From contig JBHIDB010000054.1 of the NCBI GenBank assembly GCA_046759865.1, positions 1-7,751 on the forward strand: 7,751 nt of DNA. The letters are read 5' to 3'. Positions within the stretch are counted from its first letter, which is position 1. Every line of letters starts with the position of its first letter. Below the pieces are notes generated by a model. It did no database searches and was not told the origin of the DNA. It saw only the letters and a program-made list of their open reading frames with translations. Shown here piece after piece: positions 1-6,218 of the stretch. The stretch is from JAJISK01 sp046759865. GTDB taxonomy: Archaea; Thermoplasmatota; Thermoplasmata; RBG-16-68-12; JAJISG01. The translations under genes were made by a program, and so were the position numbers.

Positions 1-1160
1 TCATGTACACCAGCGGGACCACTGGGAGGCCCAAGGGGGTCGTCCACACCACGGGAGGTTACCTGACCTTCGTCACCGCCACCCACCGCTGGATCTTCGA
101 CGTCAAGGAGACGGACGTGTACTGGTGCGCGGCCGATATCGGCTGGATCACGGGCCATAGCTACATCGTCTACGGCCCGCTGGCGAACGGGACAACAACC
201 TTTCTCTACGAAGGGGCTCCCGACTGGCCAGAGAAGGATCGGCTCTGGCAGATCGTCGAACGGTACGGGGTCAACATCCTCTACACGGCCCCTACGCTCA
301 TCCGAGCGGTCATGAAGTGGGGGGAGGAATATCCCGCGTCGCGCGACCTCTCCAGCCTCCGCCTCCTGGGGACCGTGGGGGAGCCCATCAACCCGGAGGC
401 GTGGCTCTGGTACTGGAAGCACATCGGAGGGAAGAAGGCGCCCGTCGTCGACACGTGGTGGCAGACCGAGACCGGGGGCATCCTGATCACCCCCCTTCCG
501 GGCATCACAACGCTGAAGCCGGGCGCAGCAACACTGCCCTTCCCTGGGGTCGAGGCTGCCATCCTGGACGAGGAGGGGAACCCCGTGCCCGAGGGCCAAG
601 GAGGTTGGCTTGTGATTACGCGTCCGTGGCCCGGCATGCTTCGTACGCTCTGGAAGGATCCCGATCGGTACGTCGAGACCTACTTCGAGAAATACGGGTC
701 CAAGACCTACGTCGCGTGGGACGCGGCGAAGCGGGATGAGAACGGTTTCTACATCCTCATGGGACGCCTCGACGACGTCCTCAACGTGGCCGGCCACCGG
801 TTGAGCACCTGGGAGTTGGAGAGCGCGTTGGTGAGCCACCCCGCCGTGGCCGAGGCCGCTGTCGTGGGCGTCAGCCACCCCCTGAAGGGCGAGGTGCCCT
901 TCGCGTTTGCGATCCTCCGTTCCGGCCGTCAGGCCAGCGACGAGCTGGAGAAGGAGCTCACGGGGCACGTGGCGGACGTCATCGGCCCTATCGCCAAGCC
1001 GGCTCGCATCTGTCTCAGCCCCGACCTCCCGAAGACCCGCAGCGGCAAGATCATGCGTCGGCTTCTCAAAGACATCGCGGAGGGGAGGCCCTTGGGGGAC
1101 ACCACCACCCTGCGAAACCCCGAGATCTGCGAGGAGCTGAAGAGCCTCGCGGCTGCCTGA
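1..1160 (+). CDS. acs: Acetyl-CoA synthetase, AMP-forming (C-terminal part, 5' end outside window)
   Basis: This ANL-superfamily enzyme activates acetate (possibly propionate) with ATP and CoA to acyl-CoA, AMP and PPi in the cytoplasm. The gene enters from the left: the ATG at 3 lies inside the ATP-binding P-loop motif (YTSGTTGRPKG, residues 2-12 counted from there), so it is internal and about 250 N-terminal residues are missing. Acs hallmarks follow: DIGWITGHSYIVYGPL at 45-60, VGEPINPEAW at 125-134, DTWWQTETGG at 150-159, and the hinge GRLDDVLNVAGHRLST at 254-269. PKTRSGKIMRR at 343-353 carries the catalytic lysine that is often acetylated in this family. The Val before GEP and the second Trp of TWWQTE match the small acetate pocket of characterised Acs. 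One oddity is that the usual TGD motif reads AWD (238-240), keeping the Asp. It stands apart from the following genes but fits with the acetate carrier-like gene at 4609-5211. A propionyl-CoA synthetase is the main alternative. Confidence 0.93.
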   Translation, partial: MYTSGTTGRPKGVVHTTGGYLTFVTATHRWIFDVKETDVYWCAADIGWITGHSYIVYGPLANGTTTFLYEGAPDWPEKDRLWQIVERYGVNILYTAPTLIRAVMKWGEEYPASRDLSSLRLLGTVGEPINPEAWLWYWKHIGGKKAPVVDTWWQTETGGILITPLPGITTLKPGAATLPFPGVEAAILDEEGNPVPEGQGGWLVITRPWPGMLRTLWKDPDRYVETYFEKYGSKTYVAWDAAKRDENGFYILMGRLDDVLNVAGHRLSTWELESALVSHPAVAEAAVVGVSHPLKGEVPFAFAILRSGRQASDELEKELTGHVADVIGPIAKPARICLSPDLPKTRSGKIMRRLLKDIAEGRPLGDTTTLRNPEICEELKSLAAA

Positions 1161-1451
1161 TCGTTGACGAGGGGGATCGAGTCGGCCCTTCCTACACAAG
1201 GCGACGCGCACACCCTCCTCTGGCTCGCGGAGATAACTGGACCATGTACAGCCACCCGTGGTCCGCGGTCCTCGATGAATCCCCCAGACAGTGCCTGACG
1301 TGCGGGACGCCAGAGCGATCCGGGTGCAGGTGATGTTGCGCTGAGAAGTGACCTCTCTGATAATGGTTGGCCAACTTATTTGGCAATGCTCGACAGGAGG
1401 TGGTGGTACGAAAGGGAGCGAACGGAAGCATCTCTTTCCATCCGGAGCGGT
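1161..1451. other. Intergenic stretch with possible micro-ORF and palindrome
   Basis: No ordinary gene is supported here. The stretch holds a possible 29-codon Cys-containing micro-ORF (1244-1333), a perfect 10-bp palindrome GTTGGCCAAC (1366-1375) next to an A/T-rich ACTTATTT patch, and a strong Shine-Dalgarno-like AGGAGG at 1395-1400 that does not sit before an in-frame start of the downstream gene. A short inverted repeat, GGACCA with TGGTCC (about 1238-1264), follows the acs stop. Confidence 0.4.
1244..1333 (+). CDS. Possible 29-residue CxxC micro-protein
   Basis: A short open frame reads ATG to TGA and encodes a 29-residue peptide ending in QCLTCGTPERSGCR. It has a CxxC pair followed by Gly and a third Cys eight residues later, like half of a zinc ribbon. 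A GGAG element lies at 1229-1232, about 11 bases before the ATG, which is somewhat far. It lies between acs and another Cys-rich small protein on the same strand. Small zinc-finger proteins are common in archaea, but an ORF this short can occur by chance. With only three Cys and one His it could bind a metal only if the His takes part or it dimerises. I have not recognised a family. Confidence 0.25.
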   Translation: MYSHPWSAVLDESPRQCLTCGTPERSGCR

Positions 1452-1730
1452 ATGCTGGACTCCACCGTAACCCGCCTCATCGCCGACGGCTTCTTCTGCC
1501 GGGACTGCGGCCACGAGGACAACGAAAGAGACCCGTTGACGGGTCAGGTCATCGCTCCCATCCATGCGATGAAAGTGCTGACCTCCAGCTGCGGGTGTCC
1601 GGCTCACGCCGACCTGGAACAGGTGACGGCAGTGCTGGAGGTCGCGACCCCCAGGGTGGAGTTGGTCAGCTGGTGCCTGATCTGCGCGAGACCGTGCTCT
1701 GGCGATTTCCGCCATCGGGTGAGGTCATGA
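1452..1730 (+). CDS. Small Cys/His-rich probable metal-binding protein
   Basis: This is a 92-residue soluble protein of unknown function. It has three Cys/His groups: CRDCGH (C16, C19, H21), CGCPAH (C47, C49, H52) and CLICARPC (C75, C78, C82, with H88 after). That pattern suggests one or two zinc-binding or other metal-binding knuckles. Codon third positions are strongly G/C from ATG 1452 onward, supporting real coding. The start is chosen because GGAG (1443-1446) precedes it and because codon bias weakens upstream. The same frame extends to an ATG at 1386, which has no ribosome site. A strong AGGAGG at 1395-1400 is not in register with any in-frame start, so the true 5' end is uncertain. It ends convergently, 9 bases from the coxG-like gene on the other strand. 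I do not recognise the family, and no function is proposed beyond metal binding. Confidence 0.6.
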   Translation: MLDSTVTRLIADGFFCRDCGHEDNERDPLTGQVIAPIHAMKVLTSSCGCPAHADLEQVTAVLEVATPRVELVSWCLICARPCSGDFRHRVRS

Positions 1731-1739
1731 GACTCGCGG

Positions 1740-2216
1740 TCAACCCCTTCGCATTCCTCGCCTCTTGGGCGGGGGCGCGCCCTCCTCCATCAAATGCCGA
1801 ACGCAGTCGAAGAACTCGTTCACCCGTTTCTCCGCCGTTGACTTCATGAGCCGGGAACCCACGCCTGCTAGGGTGCCTACCACCCTGGCGTCGGCGCGCC
1901 ACTTCATCTCCGTGCCGTCGGATCTCTGGGCCAGGTCGATGGTGGAATCTACGTCCACGGCGCTGCCCCTGCCCTTCCCGTGGGCCTTTAGCCGGGCGTG
2001 GTTGGGCTCCTGCCGGTCCGCCACCTGCACGTCGAAGTCGAACTTCCCCTTGATGAAAGAGACGCCCACCTTGACGACGGCTCGGTAGCGGTCGGGATCA
2101 TAGACCTCCAAGAGCTGCAGGTCGGGCATGCAGTCCTTCATCTCGTTGGGATCCAGGAAGGTCTTCCACACGGTCTCCAGCGGCGCCTTGACCTTGAACT
2201 CCCCACTGAAATTCAT
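1740..2216 (-). CDS. CoxG-like SRPBCC family protein
   Basis: This 158-residue protein has the SRPBCC fold and the pattern of the CoxG family (CO dehydrogenase subunit G). The helix-grip start GEFKVKAPLETVWKTFLDP (5-23) is followed by CMPDLQLLEV (29-38), a central strand region with a GKGRGSA turn (80-86), GTEMKWRADARVVGTLAGVG (101-120), and a C-terminal helix NEFFDCVRHLMEEG (133-146). It ends in a basic proline-rich tail. The classical 'PG' after the first helix is PD here. CoxG proteins attach to the membrane through the C-terminus in some bacteria and have been linked to CO dehydrogenase activation or menaquinone delivery, but no coxMSL genes are visible. The start is well supported by GGAGGAGTGAT on the minus strand (2229 to 2219), two bases before ATG. 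It could be a general lipid- or quinone-binding SRPBCC protein. Confidence 0.85.
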   Translation of the reverse strand: MNFSGEFKVKAPLETVWKTFLDPNEMKDCMPDLQLLEVYDPDRYRAVVKVGVSFIKGKFDFDVQVADRQEPNHARLKAHGKGRGSAVDVDSTIDLAQRSDGTEMKWRADARVVGTLAGVGSRLMKSTAEKRVNEFFDCVRHLMEEGAPPPKRRGMRRG

Positions 2217-2585
2217 CTATCACTCCTCCATACCCTAAGGCTCAGTTTCCTAGCTCCCCGGGTCTCTCATGAGGCGGGCAACGGCCTCACGGATCCGCCG
2301 GATCTCCCCCGCTCCGTAACCGAGACCGCTCTTCGACGCGGAGTGGACCCCGGTTGGCGGAATCCCTCCCACAACTAGGGCAGCTAAAAAGGTTGTCCCG
2401 ACCCGAGGACGGGCCAGTTTCGGAACCCTCTGCTTGCTCCGCCCTTCGCGAAGGCCGTACCTCCTAACCGGGGAAAATCGGGTCCAACTCTTGGAGTCTA
2501 GGTGTGAAATTGGCAATTCCGAGCGCGCTGGAAGTGAGGCTTTAAGAGGGACCGGGGGCTAAAGGTACAACTGGGGAGGGACCCC
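2217..2585. other. Divergent intergenic region
   Basis: These 369 bases separate the minus-strand coxG-like gene from the plus-strand amidohydrolase operon. They must hold both promoters and show no convincing gene. Visible items are the coxG ribosome site (2219-2229), a perfect 12-bp palindrome CCTTCGCGAAGG (2443-2454), and a TTTAAG TATA-like patch (2541-2546) at the right distance before the amidohydrolase. I see no tRNA or other recognisable RNA. Confidence 0.5.
2535..2547 (+). promoter_or_regulatory. Possible archaeal promoter of the amidohydrolase operon
   Basis: GTGAGGCTTTAAG combines a purine-rich flank with a weak TATA-like CTTTAAG. Initiation about 25 bases downstream would give a leader of about 20 bases carrying the ribosome site GGGGAGGG (2573-2580), five bases before ATG 2586. 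The TATA match is poor, so confidence is low. Confidence 0.35.
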
Positions 2586-3695
2586 ATGATTGTGGCGGAG
2601 ACTCCGGACGGAGAGCAGCACGAGATGTTCGTGATTGACTATCACACCCATGTCTGGAACGCGAGCCGGGAGAATTGGTTGCGGGAAGATCTGGCGAAGG
2701 GCTGGATTAACTGCTTTTATGACTACCATACGGCGCTCACACCCCCAGACTACGTGTGGGACTACGAGACATACCTGTATTACGGCGAAGACCGGGCCAT
2801 CGAGGACCTCTTCAGCAGAGGCCACGTGGACATGGCGATCTTTCAGCCCACCCAACTCAAGTATTTTTACAAGAAAGGGTTTGGCGATCCCGACGAAACG
2901 GCCCCGATTGCCATGAAGCACCCCGACCGGTTCGTCATGGGTAGCCGGTGGGATCCCCGGGAAGGGGAAGCGGGGAAGGCGAAGCTCAAGGAGCACGCCG
3001 CGAATTACAGGCCTAGGCCCTTCCACATGAGGAATGCGAAGCTCTACACCGCCGAGTGGATGGAAGATGATGGCGGAGTGTCTCGGGGTTGGAGGCTCGA
3101 CTCCAGGGAGGCGATCGAGTTCCTTGAGCTTAACCGGGATTTGGGTATTACGATCCAGGTACCCCACAAGGGTCCGACGGTGTGGCCCCTAGACAAGGAC
3201 GCCTTCGACGTGGGCGACGTGGACGTGGTCGCCACGATGTTTCCTGACCTCAAATTCCTCGTGACGCATATCGGCTTGCCGCGGCTAGAGGACTTTGCCT
3301 GGATAGCCACGCAGGACAAGAACGTCTATGCGGGGATGGCGGTGGCCATGGCCTTCATCCATACCCGGCCGAGGTACTTCGCGAAGATCATGGCAGAACT
3401 CCTCTACTGGCTCGGCTCTGACCGGATCGTCTTCGGCTCGGATTATGCGCTGTGGCATCCCAAATGGATTGTCGAAGACTTCCTGCAGTTCGAACTTCCG
3501 GAGGATCTCAAAAAGGAGTACGGCGTTGATCTGACGATGGAGGACAAGAAGAAGATCCTCGGTGAGAACGCCGCCGCGTTGTGGGGCATCGACATTGCGG
3601 AGATGAAGGACAAGCTTCGCAACGACGACATCGCGAAGAAGTTCGAAATCAAGCCCGCGGTCATCCCGCTGGATGGCGGAAAGACCCCCACATGA
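2586..3695 (+). CDS. Amidohydrolase-2 family protein of propane-monooxygenase-cluster type
   Basis: This 369-residue TIM-barrel metal hydrolase belongs to the amidohydrolase-2 (ACMSD-related) family. Candidate metal and catalytic residues are visible in order: HTH at 20-22, K152 in NAKLYTAEW, H194 in VPHKGPT, H228 in THIGLPRLEDF, and D286 in FGSDYALW. The C-terminal GENAAALWG (326-334) is typical of the family. The segments INCFYDYH (41-48), YLYYGEDR (63-70), IFQPTQLKYFY (85-95), IHTRPRYFAKIM (258-269) and LLYWLGSDRIVFGSDYALW (272-290) closely match, from memory, the amidohydrolase beside soluble propane monooxygenase genes (prm/mim) of actinobacteria. Its reaction there is not established to my knowledge. 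No signal peptide is seen, so it should be cytoplasmic. The start has a good ribosome site, GGGGAGGG. The stop overlaps the next start by ATGA, so the two genes are translationally coupled. Confidence 0.9.
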   Translation: MIVAETPDGEQHEMFVIDYHTHVWNASRENWLREDLAKGWINCFYDYHTALTPPDYVWDYETYLYYGEDRAIEDLFSRGHVDMAIFQPTQLKYFYKKGFGDPDETAPIAMKHPDRFVMGSRWDPREGEAGKAKLKEHAANYRPRPFHMRNAKLYTAEWMEDDGGVSRGWRLDSREAIEFLELNRDLGITIQVPHKGPTVWPLDKDAFDVGDVDVVATMFPDLKFLVTHIGLPRLEDFAWIATQDKNVYAGMAVAMAFIHTRPRYFAKIMAELLYWLGSDRIVFGSDYALWHPKWIVEDFLQFELPEDLKKEYGVDLTMEDKKKILGENAAALWGIDIAEMKDKLRNDDIAKKFEIKPAVIPLDGGKTPT

Positions 3696-4543
3696 CGTCC
3701 TCGCTCCACGGGGAAGGGCACGCCTCTCGATCCGAAGGCCCGGAACCCGTACATCGCCGTCCCACGAGATCACCCGACCCTTCGAGCCGCGGCGGGAAGC
3801 GGAAGGGGACGGAGCGGCTCCGCGCGGAGGCTATCGGGGCGCTCTCCACGGTCACCGACCCGGAACTCGACGAGCCCATCACCGATTTGGGCTTCGTCCG
3901 GAACCTCTCTGTGGACAAAGGAGAGGTCGCCGTGGACATCCGCACGTCGACCTTCTGGTGTTCCCCGAACTTCGTGTACATGATGCTGGAGGACGCGAGG
4001 GACGCCCTTTCGAGGCTGCCGGACGTTCGGGCGGTCCAGGTCAACCTGGATGGGCATCACGATGCCGAAAAGATCAACGACGCCATCAACGCTGGGAAGA
4101 ACTTCGCCGAGTGTTACGGTCCCGAGGCCGAGAGTGACACCGCGGAACTTCACAGAATCTTTCAGGAGAAGGCGTTAAGGAGCCGTCTGCACGGCATGGT
4201 TGCCACCCTGGTCAAGCACGGCCTGACCAGCGACGATCTCGCCGCCATGAGGTTTGACGACCTGAAGGTGGACGAAAACACGCTTGGCGTACGGTCAGAG
4301 GGCCGGACCCAGACCCTCGAACTGGAGGAGGCGGGGGAGACCGCGCGCATTCTGAGGTACATGAACTTCCTCGAGCGGTTGGGATTCCAAGACGGACCCC
4401 TGGTGATTTGGGATCTCGAGGGGAGTCCGCCTCCCCCGGGCGAACTGGATTCCCTCACTCGGAGCCGGTTAACTAGATTCAGCCTCGGCTTGAATGCCGA
4501 GCTGTGTCGGGCGCTTCTTCAGGCGAGGATTGGTTCGACTTAG
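3692..4543 (+). CDS. DUF59/MIP18-domain protein partner of the amidohydrolase
   Basis: This 283-residue protein has three parts. Residues 1-40 form a basic, low-complexity leader. Residues 41-150 are a DUF59 (MIP18/PaaD-like) domain with the signature TDPELDEPITDLGFV (55-69) and the conserved Cys in FWCSPNF (C90). Residues 150-283 are a second region with GMVATLVKHGLTSDDLAAM (168-186) and a conserved-looking C-terminus LTRSRLTRFSLGLNAELCR (255-273). DUF59 proteins act in Fe-S or metal-centre assembly. From memory, this long two-domain version is the partner of the amidohydrolase in actinobacterial propane monooxygenase operons. ATG 3692 overlaps the amidohydrolase stop as ATGA, which favours this start over the longer upstream open frame. 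It probably helps mature a metalloenzyme. Which enzyme is unknown, as no soluble di-iron monooxygenase is in the window. Confidence 0.88.
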   Translation: MTSSLHGEGHASRSEGPEPVHRRPTRSPDPSSRGGKRKGTERLRAEAIGALSTVTDPELDEPITDLGFVRNLSVDKGEVAVDIRTSTFWCSPNFVYMMLEDARDALSRLPDVRAVQVNLDGHHDAEKINDAINAGKNFAECYGPEAESDTAELHRIFQEKALRSRLHGMVATLVKHGLTSDDLAAMRFDDLKVDENTLGVRSEGRTQTLELEEAGETARILRYMNFLERLGFQDGPLVIWDLEGSPPPPGELDSLTRSRLTRFSLGLNAELCRALLQARIGST

Positions 4544-4563
4544 TCGCCGATGCCGGAGCCGGA

Positions 4564-4586
4564 GACCCACCGGCAACCGGTGGGTC
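4564..4586. terminator. Perfect inverted repeat between convergent genes
   Basis: GACCCACCGG (4564-4573), loop CAA, then CCGGTGGGTC (4577-4586) make a flawless 10-bp GC-rich hairpin. It lies 20 bases after the DUF59 stop and 22 bases before the stop of the convergent transporter gene, the position expected of a bidirectional terminator or 3'-end stabiliser. There is no T-run, only a pyrimidine-rich GTCTCTTCCT after it, so classical bacterial intrinsic termination is not shown. Confidence 0.5.
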
Positions 4587-4608
4587 GCGCGCGTCGTGTC
4601 TCTTCCTG

Positions 4609-5211
4609 CTAGATCGGCAGAACCGGGCCCGGGAAGCCCGGGAAGAAGAACCCGAAGGCAATGTAGAACCCGAGCAAGGCGAGGATGATCAACAGATACG
4701 CGTTAATCTTCAACGCCCCGGGTCTCCCGTGGGTCCCCGGCCATACGAGGAGGAACACGATGGTAAGGATGACCAGGAGAATCGTGAGACTGAACATTCC
4801 TGGTCCAAGCGTCCCTAGGTCACCCGTCATGAGTCCGAGTTCCTGATAAACCGTCAGCGACCCATAGATGAACCATAGGTCCACAATGGCGAACGGAATG
4901 GAAATCTGGCCGACGACACGCAGGTCGAACCCCAGGACCAACGTCGTGCCTGTGAACATCCAGAAGAAGCCGAACCAGGCCAACGCCGCGCCGAAGAAGC
5001 CGGAGATCAGATCGTTACCGACGGCATTCGTCACAATGGTCGTGAAGCCGACAATCACCATCATGGTCCCGAGGAAGAGATGGGCGAGCCCCCATGCTCC
5101 TGGAAGCTTCTCCGGATCCGTCTTCTCCACGCCGATGGTGTTAAGCGCCAGCACCAAGCAATTCGCCGAGAAACCAAGCAACCCCAAGGCCACGATTTCT
5201 GTGCCTACCAT
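4609..5211 (-). CDS. AceTr-like (GPR1/FUN34/SatP) acetate transporter
   Basis: This 200-residue integral membrane protein has about six hydrophobic helices (roughly 6-26, 39-61, 71-93, 104-122, 137-157 and 169-190). Its size and helix number match the AceTr family of acetate/succinate-proton carriers. The first helix ALGLLGFSANCLVLALNTIG (8-27) resembles the family's LGLxGF...L.N.G pattern. GNDLISGFFGAALAWFGFFW (65-84) resembles the GNTF...AF.SYG.FW segment. The starting NPAPLGL motif is degenerate. ATG 5211 has GGGAGGTT on the minus strand (5220-5213) just before it. It is probably monocistronic. Together with acs it suggests uptake or release of acetate. The related-size AmiS/UreI amide/urea channel family is the main alternative, which would be of interest beside a possible ammonia oxidiser, but the motifs fit AceTr better. 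Confidence 0.68.
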   Translation of the reverse strand: MVGTEIVALGLLGFSANCLVLALNTIGVEKTDPEKLPGAWGLAHLFLGTMMVIVGFTTIVTNAVGNDLISGFFGAALAWFGFFWMFTGTTLVLGFDLRVVGQISIPFAIVDLWFIYGSLTVYQELGLMTGDLGTLGPGMFSLTILLVILTIVFLLVWPGTHGRPGALKINAYLLIILALLGFYIAFGFFFPGFPGPVLPI

Positions 5212-5281
5212 GAACCTCCCCCGTTGGCGGGAGCGGAACCGATGCTCCGATCCGCTCCGTTGAGGGGCGGTAGAACATCCC

Positions 5282-5290
5282 GTTATTTAG
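5282..5290 (-). promoter_or_regulatory. TATA-like box for the transporter gene
   Basis: On the minus strand CTAAATAAC, preceded by the purine-rich AAGGA, sits about 70 bases before ATG 5211. Initiation about 25 bases downstream would leave a leader of about 45 bases containing the GGGAGGTT ribosome site. The same A/T patch read on the plus strand (TTATTTAG) could serve the cupin gene instead or as well. Confidence 0.4.
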
Positions 5291-5500
5291 TCCTTGCCCC
5301 CGAGACTTGGACTGTGGTGCGTCGACGGTCGGAAGGCAGACCGACGCGTGAAGGCGCGGTCGACAGTCTCATTCGAGGTGGCAGATCTCGATTTAGGACG
5401 GCCGGAGGGCCGATTCGGTTGGGCGGATGGTGTCGGACCGCAAGTCTTACATGAGCCGGTCGCCTCGGGCGATGAGGGCAACCTTCGGACAGGTGGGAAG

Positions 5501-5923
5501 TTGAAGCCAAAGACCTCGGCGTCGCCCGCCGACGCGGGGAAGCGGGACGTACGGCTGATCCAACCCGGCGATCGGGACGACAACACGGCCCAAACCCCCG
5601 GATTGCGACGTGAGACGGCCATCGATGGGAAGTTGGTCGGTGCGAGAAATCTCTGGATGGGATATGCGAGGATCGATCCCGGGGCGTCGTCCACTCCGCA
5701 CCACCACGGCAAGTCTGAGTCGGGTGTGTATCTCCTTCGGGGGGCCTGCCGCTTCCGGTTTGGCGAAGACCTCGAACAGGTGATCGACGCCCAGAAGGGC
5801 GATTTCGTTTACGTTCCGCCCTACGCCATCCACGACGAAGTCAACCTGAGCACCGAAGCACCGGTCGAATTCATCGTCGTCCGAGACTCCTCCGAGAACA
5901 TCGCCGTACCCGCAGGTCGATGA
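5501..5923 (+). CDS. Single-domain cupin protein
   Basis: This is a small cupin of about 140 residues, probably a cytoplasmic metal-binding protein. Motif 1 reads GASSTPHHHGKSESGVYLLRG (61-81), giving H67, H69 and E73. Motif 2 reads GDFVYVPPYAIHDEVN (100-115), giving H111. The metal-binding set of three His and one Glu is therefore complete. The upstream DDNTAQTPGLRRETAI (26-41) is typical of a widespread uncharacterised cupin family that starts with an N-T-A-Q-T-P-G motif. The 5' end is unclear. The frame stays open back to a TTG at 5294, but that part looks poor in protein-like features. TTG 5501 (GGTGGG only 3 bases before) is the conservative choice, and GTG 5378 or GTG 5348 are alternatives. 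Substrate and role are unknown, and it may be an enzyme or a ligand sensor. Confidence 0.82.
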   Translation: MKPKTSASPADAGKRDVRLIQPGDRDDNTAQTPGLRRETAIDGKLVGARNLWMGYARIDPGASSTPHHHGKSESGVYLLRGACRFRFGEDLEQVIDAQKGDFVYVPPYAIHDEVNLSTEAPVEFIVVRDSSENIAVPAGR

Positions 5924-6218
5924 TGGTTGCGGGGTAACAGCAGTTCAGTGACAGAGGCAGGGGTGGCGAACGAGCACGGAGCTTGCCCTCTGTAGAATCG
6001 AGGCAAGTTCGAGGAGCTGCCCGGGGCCAGCGGCGCCGCAGCCGGTTCGGACGACGGAACTTTATCCCCGAAAACGATGGTCAGGTCGAAGCCGACAGGA
6101 CCATAACGCCAGTCCGAAGGCAGGGGTCAAGAAGGCAGCGGGGAAGGTCATTAACGGCGCTGGCGCGCCCACGGTCAGGGTCTGTCCCCGTCGCCCCAGA
6201 TCCCGTGCGGCGCGGCTG
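5924..6218. other. Gap with no supported gene
   Basis: These 295 bases lie between the cupin stop and the stop of the convergent 57-residue membrane protein. Short open frames on both strands are arginine- or proline-rich and lack ribosome sites. No tRNA, RNase P RNA or SRP RNA signature was recognised. An ACTTTATCC patch near 6059-6067 is the only A/T-rich feature. Confidence 0.4.

Noticed and set aside
1192..1431. 79-codon minus-strand frame between acs and the Cys-rich gene
   Set aside because: No ribosome site, no motif, and it overlaps the start of the better-supported plus-strand Cys-rich gene.
2443..2454. 12-bp palindrome CCTTCGCGAAGG as an operator
   Set aside because: About one or two perfect 12-mers are expected by chance in a window this long, and it is not close to either predicted promoter.
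2380..2530. Possible tRNA or structured RNA in the divergent gap
   Set aside because: No acceptor stem, anticodon loop or GTTCRA-type T-loop could be fitted on either strand.
5924..6218. RNase P or SRP RNA candidate
   Set aside because: The conserved sequence blocks of these RNAs were not found on either strand.
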